NCBI GenBank assembly: GCA_944323825.1
Contig: CALUTY010000015.1
Coordinates: 1-64,000, forward strand
Direction of reading: 5' to 3'
Source of the DNA: an uncultured Bacteroidales bacterium
Lineage (GTDB): Bacteria; Bacteroidota; Bacteroidia; Bacteroidales; UBA932
DNA: 64,000 nucleotides
The notes under the pieces are model-generated. The model was not told where the DNA came from. It made no database searches and worked only from the letters and a program-made list of their open reading frames with translations. This document shows positions 8,956 through 17,548 of the stretch, in pieces; the first letter of the stretch is position 1; each line of letters opens with the position of its first letter. The translations under genes were made by a program, and so were the position numbers.

Positions 8956-9034
8956 GACCGGAAACCGATGCCAAGAATATCAATTTCATGAGCGCATGAC
9001 CATTGACCAGCGCCAAAGTTAGAAAGAATTTGCG

Positions 9035-9042
9035 TATATTTG
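9035..9042 (+). promoter_or_regulatory. -7 box of the OPT-ZIP-pepT transcript
   Basis: TATATTTG matches TAnnTTTG exactly and sits 43 nt before the OPT start codon. No clear TTTG box is seen at the expected upstream distance. It overlaps the first copy of the tandem repeat at 9041. Confidence 0.6.
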
Positions 9043-9078
9043 TCAATTTGTAATTCACGTTGTCAATTTGTAATTCAC
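9041..9078. repeat. Tandem 20-bp repeat in the OPT leader
   Basis: TGTCAATTTGTAATTCAC occurs at 9041-9058 and again at 9061-9078, in two back-to-back 20-bp units. The repeats fill the space between the -7 box and the start codon at 9086, so copy number would set leader length. Confidence 0.9.
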
Positions 9079-9085
9079 CAAAAAG

Positions 9086-11065
9086 ATGGAAAAGAAACAG
9101 ACATCATTGCCGGAGAATGCGCACAGGGAGCTGAAGCCGGGAGAAGAGTACAGACCGCTGCTTGACCCGCAGAAGAAATATCCGGAGGTGACGCCTTATT
9201 CGGTGTCTATGGGACTGCTGATGACGGTGATATTTTCGGCAGCGGCGGCGTTCCTCGGGCTGAAGGTGGGACAGGTGTTCGAGGCGGCCATCCCGATAGC
9301 AATCATCGCAGTGGGAGTGTCAAGTGCTCTCGGAAAAAAGAATGCACTGGGACAGAATGTGATGATACAGTCGATAGGCTCATGTTCGGGAGCGATTGTG
9401 GCTGGTGCCATCTTCACGCTGCCGGCTCTCTACATCCTGCAGGACAAATACCCGGAGCTGACGGTCAACTTTACCAAGGTATTCTTCTCTTCGCTGCTCG
9501 GAGGGGTGCTCGGAATACTCTTCCTCATACCTTTCAGAAAATATTTCGTGAAAGAGATGCACGGGAAATATCCTTTCCCCGAGGCAACTGCCACGACTCA
9601 GGTGCTCGTAAGCGGGGAAAGCGGAGGCAAGGGAGCCAAGACACTGCTCTTCAGCGGGCTTGTGGGAGGTCTCTATGACTTCATCGTATCCACATTCGGA
9701 CTCTGGGGAGAAACAATCACGACCCGCATACTGCCTTTCGGAGAAGCCATAGCGGAAAAGGCAAAGGTGGTGCTCAAGCTCAACACAGGGGCGGCTGTAC
9801 TCGGCCTCGGATACATAGTGGGTCTGAAATATGCATTCATAATCTGCTGCGGAAGCTTCCTGGTGTGGTTCATCATCATCCCGCTCATGAACCTCTTCTG
9901 GGGAGGAAGCGTAATCGACATGATGAACACGGGCATCACGACCACCGTGGGCGAGATGTCGGCGGAACAGATATTCTCTGAATATGCCCGTCACATCGGC
10001 ATCGGGGGCATTGCCACGGCAGGAATCATAGGCATAATCAATTCATTCGGCGTGATAAAGTCAGCGGTGAAGCTGGCTGCAGGTGAATTCGGCCGCAAGA
10101 AGACCGGAGACGAGAAGGAAGTGATCCGGACACAGAGGGACATATCCATGAAAATCATCGTGGCAGGCATCGCCATAACCCTCGTGGCTGTCTTCCTTTT
10201 CTTTGCGTTCGGGGTGGTGGACAACATCTGGCATGCTGTGATTGGACTTCTGACAGTAGGAGTGATAGCATTCCTCTTCACCACGGTGGCAGCCAATGCC
10301 ATAGCCATTGTCGGGACCAACCCTGTCAGCGGCATGACCCTCATGACACTGATTCTCGCATCCATCATAATGGTGGCCTGCGGGCTTAACGGTACGGCCG
10401 GAATGACTGCTGCCCTTATAATAGGAGGTGTCGTCTGCACTGCCCTTTCGGTGGCCGGAGCCTTCGTGACAGACCTGAAGATCGGATACTGGATAGGAAG
10501 CACTCCGAAAAAGCAGGAGACATGGAAATTCCTCGGGACACTCGTTGCAGCCGCCACAGTGGGAGGCGTGATGCTGATTCTCAACCAGACATACGGATTC
10601 ACCGGTGAAAATGCCCTTGTGGCGCCTCAGGCAAATGCAATGGCAGCTGTAATCGAGCCTATGATGAACGGGGGCGGGGCACCGTGGCTCCTCTACGGCA
10701 TAGGAGCCGTCATTGCCGTCATACTGACCCTGTTCAAGGTACCGGCCCTGGCATTCGCCCTCGGAATGTTCATACCGATTGACCTGAACCTGCCCCTTCT
10801 CGTCGGCGGAGCAATCTCATGGTGGGTCGGCAGCCGCAGCAAGGACAAGGAACTCAACAATGCACGCCAGGAGAAAGGCACGCTGATAGCATCCGGATTC
10901 ATTGCCGGAGGCGCCCTGATGGGAGTGGTCAGCGCAATACTCAGGTTCGCCAAGATAGACTGGTTCATGCAGCCTTCGCCGTGGACCGAGCCGGTGGCTA
11001 TCATACCTTACATCGCCATCATCGCCTATATCATATACTCTTCGATGAAAGCTAAAAAACAATAA
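9086..11065 (+). CDS. OPT family oligopeptide transporter
   Basis: A 659-residue polytopic inner-membrane protein of the oligopeptide transporter family, which imports peptides or metal chelates with protons. Hydrophobic segments run almost end to end, from MGLLMTVIFSAAAAFLGLKVG (about 40) to the last helix IIPYIAIIAYIIYSSM before a short basic tail. Family-type motifs include the early GLKVGQVFEAAIPIAIIAVG and KYPFPEATATTQVLVSGE (about 160). Length fits the bacterial TIGR00733-type group. The stop codon overlaps the next start by one base (TAATG), so it is translationally coupled to the ZIP transporter. With peptidase T downstream, import and hydrolysis of small peptides is a natural reading. 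Substrate unproven. Confidence 0.92.
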   Translation: MEKKQTSLPENAHRELKPGEEYRPLLDPQKKYPEVTPYSVSMGLLMTVIFSAAAAFLGLKVGQVFEAAIPIAIIAVGVSSALGKKNALGQNVMIQSIGSCSGAIVAGAIFTLPALYILQDKYPELTVNFTKVFFSSLLGGVLGILFLIPFRKYFVKEMHGKYPFPEATATTQVLVSGESGGKGAKTLLFSGLVGGLYDFIVSTFGLWGETITTRILPFGEAIAEKAKVVLKLNTGAAVLGLGYIVGLKYAFIICCGSFLVWFIIIPLMNLFWGGSVIDMMNTGITTTVGEMSAEQIFSEYARHIGIGGIATAGIIGIINSFGVIKSAVKLAAGEFGRKKTGDEKEVIRTQRDISMKIIVAGIAITLVAVFLFFAFGVVDNIWHAVIGLLTVGVIAFLFTTVAANAIAIVGTNPVSGMTLMTLILASIIMVACGLNGTAGMTAALIIGGVVCTALSVAGAFVTDLKIGYWIGSTPKKQETWKFLGTLVAAATVGGVMLILNQTYGFTGENALVAPQANAMAAVIEPMMNGGGAPWLLYGIGAVIAVILTLFKVPALAFALGMFIPIDLNLPLLVGGAISWWVGSRSKDKELNNARQEKGTLIASGFIAGGALMGVVSAILRFAKIDWFMQPSPWTEPVAIIPYIAIIAYIIYSSMKAKKQ

Positions 11066-11910
11066 TGGACGGAATATCACATGCCCTGCTTCTGACTTTG
11101 CTCGCCGGTGCCGCAACTGGCGTGGGCGGAGCATTGATCCTGTTCAGGAAAAGGCTCAGCAGCAACTTCCTGGCAGCGGCTCTCGGGCTTTCGGCAGGAG
11201 TGATGATATTCATTTCATTGGCGGAGCTGTATCCGGAGGCCCAGGCGGCAATGACGCAGTCCGGGGCAATGGAGAACGGGAAGGCATGGGTGCTGATTTC
11301 ATTTTTCGCCGGGATGGGGATAATCACCCTGATAGACTTCCTGGTGCCGGAATATGAAAATCCGCACGAGGCATCCGGACTGACTCTCAACACAAGGACG
11401 GCGGCCACAAGGATGATACACGCATCGGAAGGGAGCGGGGATGCAAATGCCCTGAAGAAGCTCGGTGTGATGTCTGCCCTTGCCATAGCGATTCATAATT
11501 TTCCGGAAGGCATGGCCACATTCATCGGGGCACTGAACGACTCACAGATGGGCGCAGGCATAACCTTCGCGATAGCGATACACAACATCCCTGAAGGAAT
11601 AGCAGTGGCAATCCCCATCTATTATGCGACAAAAAGCAAGGGGAAGGCACTGCTCTATGCTACCATATCCGGACTCACGGAGCCTGTCGGAGCCGCGATC
11701 TGCTATGCCGTGACCGCCATTTTCGGAGTCAGGATTGCTGACGGAGGGGTGGCGTTCCCTCTCATACTTGCTGCAGTGGCGGGCATCATGATATACATTT
11801 CATTGGACGAACTGCTGCCTACGGCGGAAAAATACGGCAAGCACCATGTCGCGATAGCCGGAGTGGTGGCAGGGATGGCCATAATGGGGGTCAGCCTCCT
11901 GCTGATGTAA
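11065..11910 (+). CDS. ZIP family divalent metal transporter (ZupT-like)
   Basis: A 281-residue membrane protein with the two diagnostic ZIP metal-binding helices, HNFPEGMATFIGAL (about 143) and HNIPEGIAVAIPIYY (about 173), whose His and Glu line the transport path for zinc, iron or manganese. Eight membrane segments are expected; a short hydrophilic loop with ENPHEASGL (about 100) lies between helices 3 and 4. The start overlaps the OPT stop by one base, so both are made from one mRNA. Peptidase T downstream is a zinc enzyme, which may explain the grouping, though that is inference. Confidence 0.93.
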   Translation: MDGISHALLLTLLAGAATGVGGALILFRKRLSSNFLAAALGLSAGVMIFISLAELYPEAQAAMTQSGAMENGKAWVLISFFAGMGIITLIDFLVPEYENPHEASGLTLNTRTAATRMIHASEGSGDANALKKLGVMSALAIAIHNFPEGMATFIGALNDSQMGAGITFAIAIHNIPEGIAVAIPIYYATKSKGKALLYATISGLTEPVGAAICYAVTAIFGVRIADGGVAFPLILAAVAGIMIYISLDELLPTAEKYGKHHVAIAGVVAGMAIMGVSLLLM

Positions 11911-11957
11911 TAAAGCGCAATGGACAGAAAAAGACATATATTCAAAACAATTTGAAA

Positions 11958-13178
11958 ATGGAAAACATACTTGACAGATTTCTGAGATATGTGGCTGTGG
12001 ACACGCAGTCCGACCCGGAATCGGAAAGCCAGCCGAGCAGTGCAAGACAGCTCGACCTTCTGAAGATGCTCTGCGCAGAACTTCAGGGAATGGGTGTGGA
12101 AGCGTCACTTGACGAATACGGATATGTGATGGCCAGCATCCCGTCCAACTGCGGGAAAGATGTGCCTTCAGTGGGGTTCATCGCGCATGTGGACACATCT
12201 CCGGACGCATCGGGGAAAGACATCAGGCCGCAGATAATCCGGAATTATGACGGCGGGGACATCCTCCTCAACGCAGAAACCGGCCTGTCCCTCAAAACGG
12301 ACGAATTCCCTGAACTCAAGGCGTACGCCGGACAGACCATAATCACCACGGACGGCACCACCCTCCTCGGGGCGGACGACAAGGCAGGAGTGGCCGAAAT
12401 AATGGATGCAGTGCAATACATGGTTTCGCATCCTGAGTTCAAGCACGGGCCTGTGAAGATAGGATTCACCCCTGACGAGGAAATAGGACGCGGTGTGGTG
12501 AAATTCGATGTGGCAAGATTCGGAGCAAAATATGCCTATACAATGGACGGAGGAGCCATCGGGGAACTCGAATATGAGAACTTCAACGCCGCATCCGCCA
12601 CTGTCAGCATCCAGGGCCGCAACATCCATCCGGGATATGCCAAAGGCAAGATGCTCAATGCCATCCTGATAGGCATGGAACTGAACAGCCTGCTGCCTGT
12701 GGAGCAGAGACCTGAATACACCGACGGCTATGAAGGCTTCCTGCACATCGTGGGATTCAACGGAACAGTGGAAGAAGCAACATTCTCCTACATCATCCGC
12801 GACCACGACATGAAACTCTTCGAGGAGAAGAAGGAAATGCTCAGAAAATGTGTTGATTTCATCAACTTCAAATACGGTGAAGGCGTGGCAAAGGCCGAGA
12901 TCAAGCACCAGTATTACAACATGAGAAAAGAAGTCGAGCCGCATTATCATATAATAGAAAAGGCTGTCAAGGCAATGGAGATGGAGGGCATCACCCCTCA
13001 CATCCAGCCGATCAGGGGCGGCACAGACGGGGCAAACCTCTCATTCATGGGACTTCCATGCCCCAACATCTTCGCAGGTGGGCACAACTTCCACGGCAAG
13101 ATGGAATATGTACCTCTTGAAAGCATGGAAAAGGCTTCAAAGGTCATTCTGAACATAATTTCCCTCTTTGCTGAGTAA
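11958..13178 (+). CDS. pepT: Peptidase T (tripeptide aminopeptidase, M20B)
   Basis: 406 residues, the usual length for PepT, a cytosolic dinuclear zinc aminopeptidase that removes the N-terminal residue from tripeptides. M20 signatures are complete: FIAHVDTSPDASGKD (first metal His and catalytic Asp, about 78), TLLGADDKAGVAEI (bridging Asp, about 137), TPDEEIGRG (catalytic Glu, about 174) and RGGTDGANLSFMGLPCPNIF with GGHNFHG (final metal His, about 380). The longest frame opens with TTG at 11952; ATG at 11958 is the better start. It follows the ZIP gene by 47 nt and probably shares the OPT transcript, ending at the hairpin at 13252. Confidence 0.95.
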   Translation: MENILDRFLRYVAVDTQSDPESESQPSSARQLDLLKMLCAELQGMGVEASLDEYGYVMASIPSNCGKDVPSVGFIAHVDTSPDASGKDIRPQIIRNYDGGDILLNAETGLSLKTDEFPELKAYAGQTIITTDGTTLLGADDKAGVAEIMDAVQYMVSHPEFKHGPVKIGFTPDEEIGRGVVKFDVARFGAKYAYTMDGGAIGELEYENFNAASATVSIQGRNIHPGYAKGKMLNAILIGMELNSLLPVEQRPEYTDGYEGFLHIVGFNGTVEEATFSYIIRDHDMKLFEEKKEMLRKCVDFINFKYGEGVAKAEIKHQYYNMRKEVEPHYHIIEKAVKAMEMEGITPHIQPIRGGTDGANLSFMGLPCPNIFAGGHNFHGKMEYVPLESMEKASKVILNIISLFAE

Positions 13179-13251
13179 GGAGCACAGTCAAGGAATCTGC
13201 CATGGCAGGTTCCGCCCTACGGTCGGAAAGACAACAGAGGGTATTCACTAA

Positions 13252-13309
13252 AAAATGCCGCTTCACCTTGTCCGGAAAATCCCGGCGGAATCAGGTGAAG
13301 CGGCATTTT
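13252..13309. terminator. Bidirectional terminator between pepT and the OstA-like gene
   Basis: A perfect 17-bp stem pairs 13252-13268 with 13293-13309 around a 24-nt loop. One arm begins with AAAA and the other ends with TTTT, so it can stop transcripts arriving from pepT (+) and from the OstA-like operon (-), whose genes converge here. Confidence 0.9.
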
Positions 13310-13313
13310 ATGT

Positions 13314-16103
13314 TTATAATGCAGAGTCTGGTGGAGATGCTGCAGAAGATGTTTCCCGGGCAGCGTCTTCGGCTACAGGCGGAGGAGTTACGGTCTTTTT
13401 GTCCGGTTTTGGCGGCTTGCGGGATTTTCTCGCAGCCTCCTTTGCGGCCTTCTTGGCTGCCTTTGCCTCCTTTTTGGCCTTCTCGGAAGAGAACTTCTCC
13501 ATGTATTTCTCTATCTCGGCATTTTCACGCATGAGTTCGGCTTCGGTGGCCTGGAGCAGCTTCAGCTTGCGGCGACGCTCCTTGGCCAGCTTCTTGTCCG
13601 CCTTGGCTTTTTCCTTGGCTGCATCGCGCTTGTCGAGCTCGGCCCAGCGGGCTTCCTTCTCGGCTTTCTTCCTGGCTCGCTTCTCAGCTCTTTCTGCTTT
13701 TGCCTGCTCACGCAACTGCTGCTTTGTCAGGACAACAGTGGAATCCGCCTTGGCGGCAAGGTGTGCAGAATCAATGGCGGCAAGGCTGTCTGCGACATGA
13801 AGCGAGTCAGCCACTGTCTTCAGGCTGTCTGCACGGGCGATTGAATCAGCAACGGCTTTCAGGGAATCAGCAGTGAACAGGGAATCCCTCACACGGATTT
13901 CCTCAAGACGCTCCAGTTCCCGCTCGCGGATGGCTCGTTCACGCTCCCGGACCTTTTCCAGCGAATCCCGCTCGGCAATCTGGACATATATACCATCGAT
14001 ATAGCCCGGGAAATAGATCCCTGTCTGGACAAAGGCGGCTCTCGGGACTGCGCTGTATGTCTTGCGTTGCGGATGGCGAAGCTTCTGTGAAGTGATTGCA
14101 TAACGGTCTGCAGGCCTCTTTTCAGGAGTCCAGCTGAACCCTTTGAGCTGCTGGTCCTCGGAAGTCATCTGGGCCACAGGATATGCATCGCTTACTGCCG
14201 TGTCAAAATAATAGACCCTATGCAGGTCTCCGTCCTTGAAATATGCGGAAAGCATCTTGCATTCTTTCTTGTTGGCAGTGGCAAGGGCATCGTTTTCCTC
14301 CAGATAGAATATTGCCGAAGCACCGCCGAGGGCATCGAAACGCTCGAGCTCATTTTCCGGAGAAAAGTATGCCATCATCTCTGCCCCCCTTATCTGGTCG
14401 TAATGGGTGGAATCTTCCTGCATATGGATAAAGGCATTTGACATGAGGCTGACCTTTTCCATGGTCTGATTCCGTATGACCGCTATGACACTGTCACAAG
14501 AATACTGCTGCCTGACCTCGTTCCAGATTACAGGGCTCTTGAAAAGCCTTGCCAGCGAGTCGAGATCCGAATATTCAAGAGAATCGCAGATCACCTGCAT
14601 GTTCTGTCTGTATATCTTGACATTCCTCAAGGCAGTCACAAAGCCTATCTTGGTAGTATCAAGAGGCTGTACGGCCGTCGAATCCACAGCAGATGAATCT
14701 GACGGGAAAACGCCTGTGGAATCAGCTGCGGCAAATCCAAGGGAATCCGTCGGGAGAAGCCCAAGGGAATCCGCTGCGGCAAATCCGAGGGAATCTGCCG
14801 CAGAAACGGCAAGGGAATCACCTCCGGCTACGGAAACGGAATCACCGGCAGACAACGAATCTGCTGGCTGTGATGCAGCAGGAGAGGGCACCGAAACTGC
14901 CGCTGCAGGCATTGCAGGCGCATTAGCCTCTCCGGACTGGACAGCAGGGGATCCTGCAGGCTGACTGCCGCTGTTTTTCTTTGGGTCAGGCGGACGGTTC
15001 GGATCATTTGCAGCCGCTTCGGCAGCCCTCTGGGCAGCCTCCTGGGCGGCCTTGCGGCGGAATTCAGTCACAGGATCTATATCCAGGTTGGATTTCCGGA
15101 CGGCAGCAGCCGCAATGGAGGCAGAATCTATGTCGCACTTCCTGACTGTTCTGTAAATCAGAGTGTCGGCACCAAAATATACGGTATCCACCTGGCCATT
15201 CTGATCTGTCTTTGCAATGACTGCAGGGTTGCGGAGCATGACCACACGCGAAAGGCTGTCCGTATAACTTATATGACCTCCCACACCTGAAACATTTCTG
15301 GTGGTGTCAGTTATCTGGGCATTACCGAACATGTCCACATTCATGGTATTCCGATAGAAATAAAGGGAATCACTCCACCCTTCCTGAGTCTCGGACATCA
15401 CATGGACATTGTTTCTGAAGAAGAAAATCTCCCGTCCGCGGTCATACCAGCCAGCATCGGCGGAAAGCATGTTGGTCTCCTGCCAGGCATTGGTGCCGTA
15501 ACCGAATGTTGCGAGGTTCTTGTCGGACTCGTATTTCAGCCTCGTGGTCTTGACAAATATGGAATCCGTGAACATGTTCACATCACGGAAAAAGGTGAAT
15601 GTCTTTATCTTGGAATCATAAGTACCTGTCTCGCTCTCTATTATCTGCCCGTCCTTGTCCCGCATGGAACCGCCTTCACGGAAGACGGCCACACTGTCCT
15701 TGGTATTGTAGTCCAGATGGCTTGTCCGCAATGTGTTGTTGTCCTTGTCCCTGAGCTGGACCACATTACCACGGAACTCAGCAAGATCCCGGTCTATCCG
15801 GTATATCATCTTCTCGCTTTCCAGTTCGGTGCGGTCCTGAATGATCCTCACATGGCCTATGGCTTCTATTATGCGGGTCTGAACATTCCACAGGGCGGTA
15901 TCGCACAGCAGATAGGTATTGTTGTGAAGAAAGGTGGCATTACCTGTGGCTCTCCTGTATGTCATGCCGTTCCGCTCCACCTGACGCAGGGTGTCAGCGC
16001 TCACTAGACGCACAAGACTGTCCTCCGCCTCTTCTTTCTGGGCAAAGGCGGGAAATGCGGACAGCATCAACAGCAGGCAGATCAGGTATTTGGCGGATGG
16101 CAT
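13314..16103 (-). CDS. OstA-like (LptA/LptD-related) periplasmic protein
   Basis: 929 residues with a signal peptide (SAFPAFAQ, cut about 22). Residues 30-290 are OstA_N-like beta-jellyroll repeats (TYRRATGNATFLHNNTYLLC, IEAIGHVRIIQDRTELESEK, DRDLAEFRGNVVQLRDKDNN), the fold that carries lipopolysaccharide across the periplasm. A low-complexity linker (about 350-490) rich in ADSLG units interrupts the protein before more jellyroll-like sequence (about 490-680). The C-terminal 230 residues are a highly charged Ala/Lys/Glu/Arg helix with repeated ADSL blocks, probably a long coiled coil. It starts two nt after the SurA-like gene, consistent with a role in outer-membrane assembly. Exact function in Bacteroidales is not settled. 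Confidence 0.82.
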   Translation of the reverse strand: MPSAKYLICLLLMLSAFPAFAQKEEAEDSLVRLVSADTLRQVERNGMTYRRATGNATFLHNNTYLLCDTALWNVQTRIIEAIGHVRIIQDRTELESEKMIYRIDRDLAEFRGNVVQLRDKDNNTLRTSHLDYNTKDSVAVFREGGSMRDKDGQIIESETGTYDSKIKTFTFFRDVNMFTDSIFVKTTRLKYESDKNLATFGYGTNAWQETNMLSADAGWYDRGREIFFFRNNVHVMSETQEGWSDSLYFYRNTMNVDMFGNAQITDTTRNVSGVGGHISYTDSLSRVVMLRNPAVIAKTDQNGQVDTVYFGADTLIYRTVRKCDIDSASIAAAAVRKSNLDIDPVTEFRRKAAQEAAQRAAEAAANDPNRPPDPKKNSGSQPAGSPAVQSGEANAPAMPAAAVSVPSPAASQPADSLSAGDSVSVAGGDSLAVSAADSLGFAAADSLGLLPTDSLGFAAADSTGVFPSDSSAVDSTAVQPLDTTKIGFVTALRNVKIYRQNMQVICDSLEYSDLDSLARLFKSPVIWNEVRQQYSCDSVIAVIRNQTMEKVSLMSNAFIHMQEDSTHYDQIRGAEMMAYFSPENELERFDALGGASAIFYLEENDALATANKKECKMLSAYFKDGDLHRVYYFDTAVSDAYPVAQMTSEDQQLKGFSWTPEKRPADRYAITSQKLRHPQRKTYSAVPRAAFVQTGIYFPGYIDGIYVQIAERDSLEKVRERERAIRERELERLEEIRVRDSLFTADSLKAVADSIARADSLKTVADSLHVADSLAAIDSAHLAAKADSTVVLTKQQLREQAKAERAEKRARKKAEKEARWAELDKRDAAKEKAKADKKLAKERRRKLKLLQATEAELMRENAEIEKYMEKFSSEKAKKEAKAAKKAAKEAARKSRKPPKPDKKTVTPPPVAEDAARETSSAASPPDSAL
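14670..14860. repeat. Degenerate DNA repeats encoding ADSLG units
   Basis: Within the OstA-like gene, near-identical blocks such as GCGGCAAATCCAAGGGAATC recur about every 24 or 48 bp (for example around 14726, 14750 and 14774). They encode alternating AADSLG and PTDSLG peptides. Copy number is likely to vary between strains. Confidence 0.75.
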
Positions 16104-16105
16104 AA

Positions 16106-17491
16106 TTACTGTTCGTCAGTTTTGAACTTGTCGGTCCATCCCTCCCTGTTGAAAGGACAGTCCTTGAAAAGAGGATCTATGACAATATAAGTCGTGGAAA
16201 TCTTGTCTTCAATGAATTTGTCTATGGCCTCCATGGACTTCTCCTGTTTTACCTGCGAAAGCATGAGATCATAGTCATCGGCGAATGAAGCCGTATGGGC
16301 CGGTATGATCTTGTCCACCTTGATGATCTTGTAGACGGTGTTTCCGGAACGCCCCTCGTTGTCAAGGGACTCGATAGGTTCGGAAATCTCGCCCTCCTTG
16401 AGGTCCTTGATGGCCGCATAGTCCTGAGGCTTCAGCTGGTCTATCTCGAAATAGGCTGACCCGGTGTTCGGATCGGACATCTGGCCTCCGTTGGTCTTTG
16501 TGGCAGGATCCTCCGAATAGAACCTTGCGGCAAGGTCAAAGGTGACTGCCCCGGCGGCAAGCTCAGTCTTGAGGCTGTCCAGCACATGGAATGCCTTTTC
16601 CCTGTCTTCTGAAGTATATTCCGGCTTCAGGAGGATATGGCGGGCATTGAACATGTCCCCTTTCTTTTCAAGGACTTCAATTATATGGAATCCGTCCGGA
16701 GTCTCGACGATCTGGGACACGATCCCCGGCTTCAGGGACATGGCAGCATCCGAAAATGCAGGCCAGAATATCGATTTCGAAGCCATTCCGAGCTCGCCTC
16801 CTTTCCTTGCGCTGCCGGGATCCTGGGAATATATGCGGGCAAGGGTGGAGAATTTCTCACCGTTGATGATGCGTTCCCTTATCGCAAGCAGACGCTCCTT
16901 GACGGCCATATTTGCCGCCTCGCGGTCAGGGTAGATGCATATCTGGCTGAGTTGGTATTTAATAGGCACGACAGGCAAATCCTCCGGGTCAGTGGCATCA
17001 ATGTATTTCTTCACATCGTAAGGGGTGATCTCCGGAATGTCGGACATTATGTTGCTCTGCATCTGCTGCGTGAGGCTCTGGTCTTCAAAAAGCTTCCTCC
17101 ACTCCTGCCTGAGCTTGTAAAGAGGCTTGCCGAAATATTTCTCCACTTCTTCGTCACCTCCGAGCTGGGTGCGGATCATGTCCAGCCTGTTGCTGAGCTC
17201 TCCTTCCACCATGTCATTGTTCACGGTGAGGGAATCGACCCTCGCCTGCATCAGAAAGAGTTTTGATTCCATCATCTGCTCCAGAAGCTCGCACCTGACA
17301 TTCCTGTCCGAAGCGAGCCCCTGCGCCCTCATTGCCTGCACCTCCTGTTCAAGCTGCGAAATGGATATCATCTCATTTCCCACCACAGCTATCGTCTTGT
17401 CGATGAGTCCGTCACTGTACTTCTGGGCAACGGCCGGAACCGAAAGTCCCAGCACAAGCGCCGCAAGCATTCCCTTCATGATATGTTTCAT
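16106..17491 (-). CDS. SurA-like periplasmic peptidyl-prolyl isomerase
   Basis: 461 residues with a signal peptide (GLSVPAVAQK, cut about 22), a SurA N-terminal chaperone domain (about 25-170) and two parvulin PPIC domains (about 175-280 and 285-385). The parvulins are marked by YSQDPGSARKGGELGM and YSEDPATKTNGGQMSD, with the RHILLKPE block between them. SurA escorts unfolded outer-membrane proteins to the BAM machinery. It stands between a second SurA_N-type lipoprotein (57 nt upstream) and the OstA-like gene (two nt downstream), in the guaB operon. The Bacteroidales arrangement is familiar, so the role in outer-membrane protein and LPS-transport assembly is well supported. Confidence 0.9.
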   Translation of the reverse strand: MKHIMKGMLAALVLGLSVPAVAQKYSDGLIDKTIAVVGNEMISISQLEQEVQAMRAQGLASDRNVRCELLEQMMESKLFLMQARVDSLTVNNDMVEGELSNRLDMIRTQLGGDEEVEKYFGKPLYKLRQEWRKLFEDQSLTQQMQSNIMSDIPEITPYDVKKYIDATDPEDLPVVPIKYQLSQICIYPDREAANMAVKERLLAIRERIINGEKFSTLARIYSQDPGSARKGGELGMASKSIFWPAFSDAAMSLKPGIVSQIVETPDGFHIIEVLEKKGDMFNARHILLKPEYTSEDREKAFHVLDSLKTELAAGAVTFDLAARFYSEDPATKTNGGQMSDPNTGSAYFEIDQLKPQDYAAIKDLKEGEISEPIESLDNEGRSGNTVYKIIKVDKIIPAHTASFADDYDLMLSQVKQEKSMEAIDKFIEDKISTTYIVIDPLFKDCPFNREGWTDKFKTDEQ

Positions 17492-17548
17492 AGTCTATAA
17501 TAAATAATGTCGGAAATAAAATGACAGGTCCTGGCATGCTGCCATGAA

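Noticed and set aside
8795-9058. 87-residue minus-strand frame overlapping the AraC regulator start
   Set aside because: It overlaps the regulator in another frame and begins inside the divergent OPT promoter repeat. It is kept only as the possible joined frame if the G tract slips, not as a gene.
9380-9994. 204-residue minus-strand frame inside the OPT gene, and similar long frames opposite pepT, ppa and the antiporter
   Set aside because: These are shadows of strongly coding genes; they show no family blocks, start signals or operon context.
13202-13800. Plus-strand Ser/Ala-rich frames downstream of pepT
   Set aside because: They read through the bidirectional terminator and are antisense to the Ala/Lys-rich C-terminus of the OstA-like protein.
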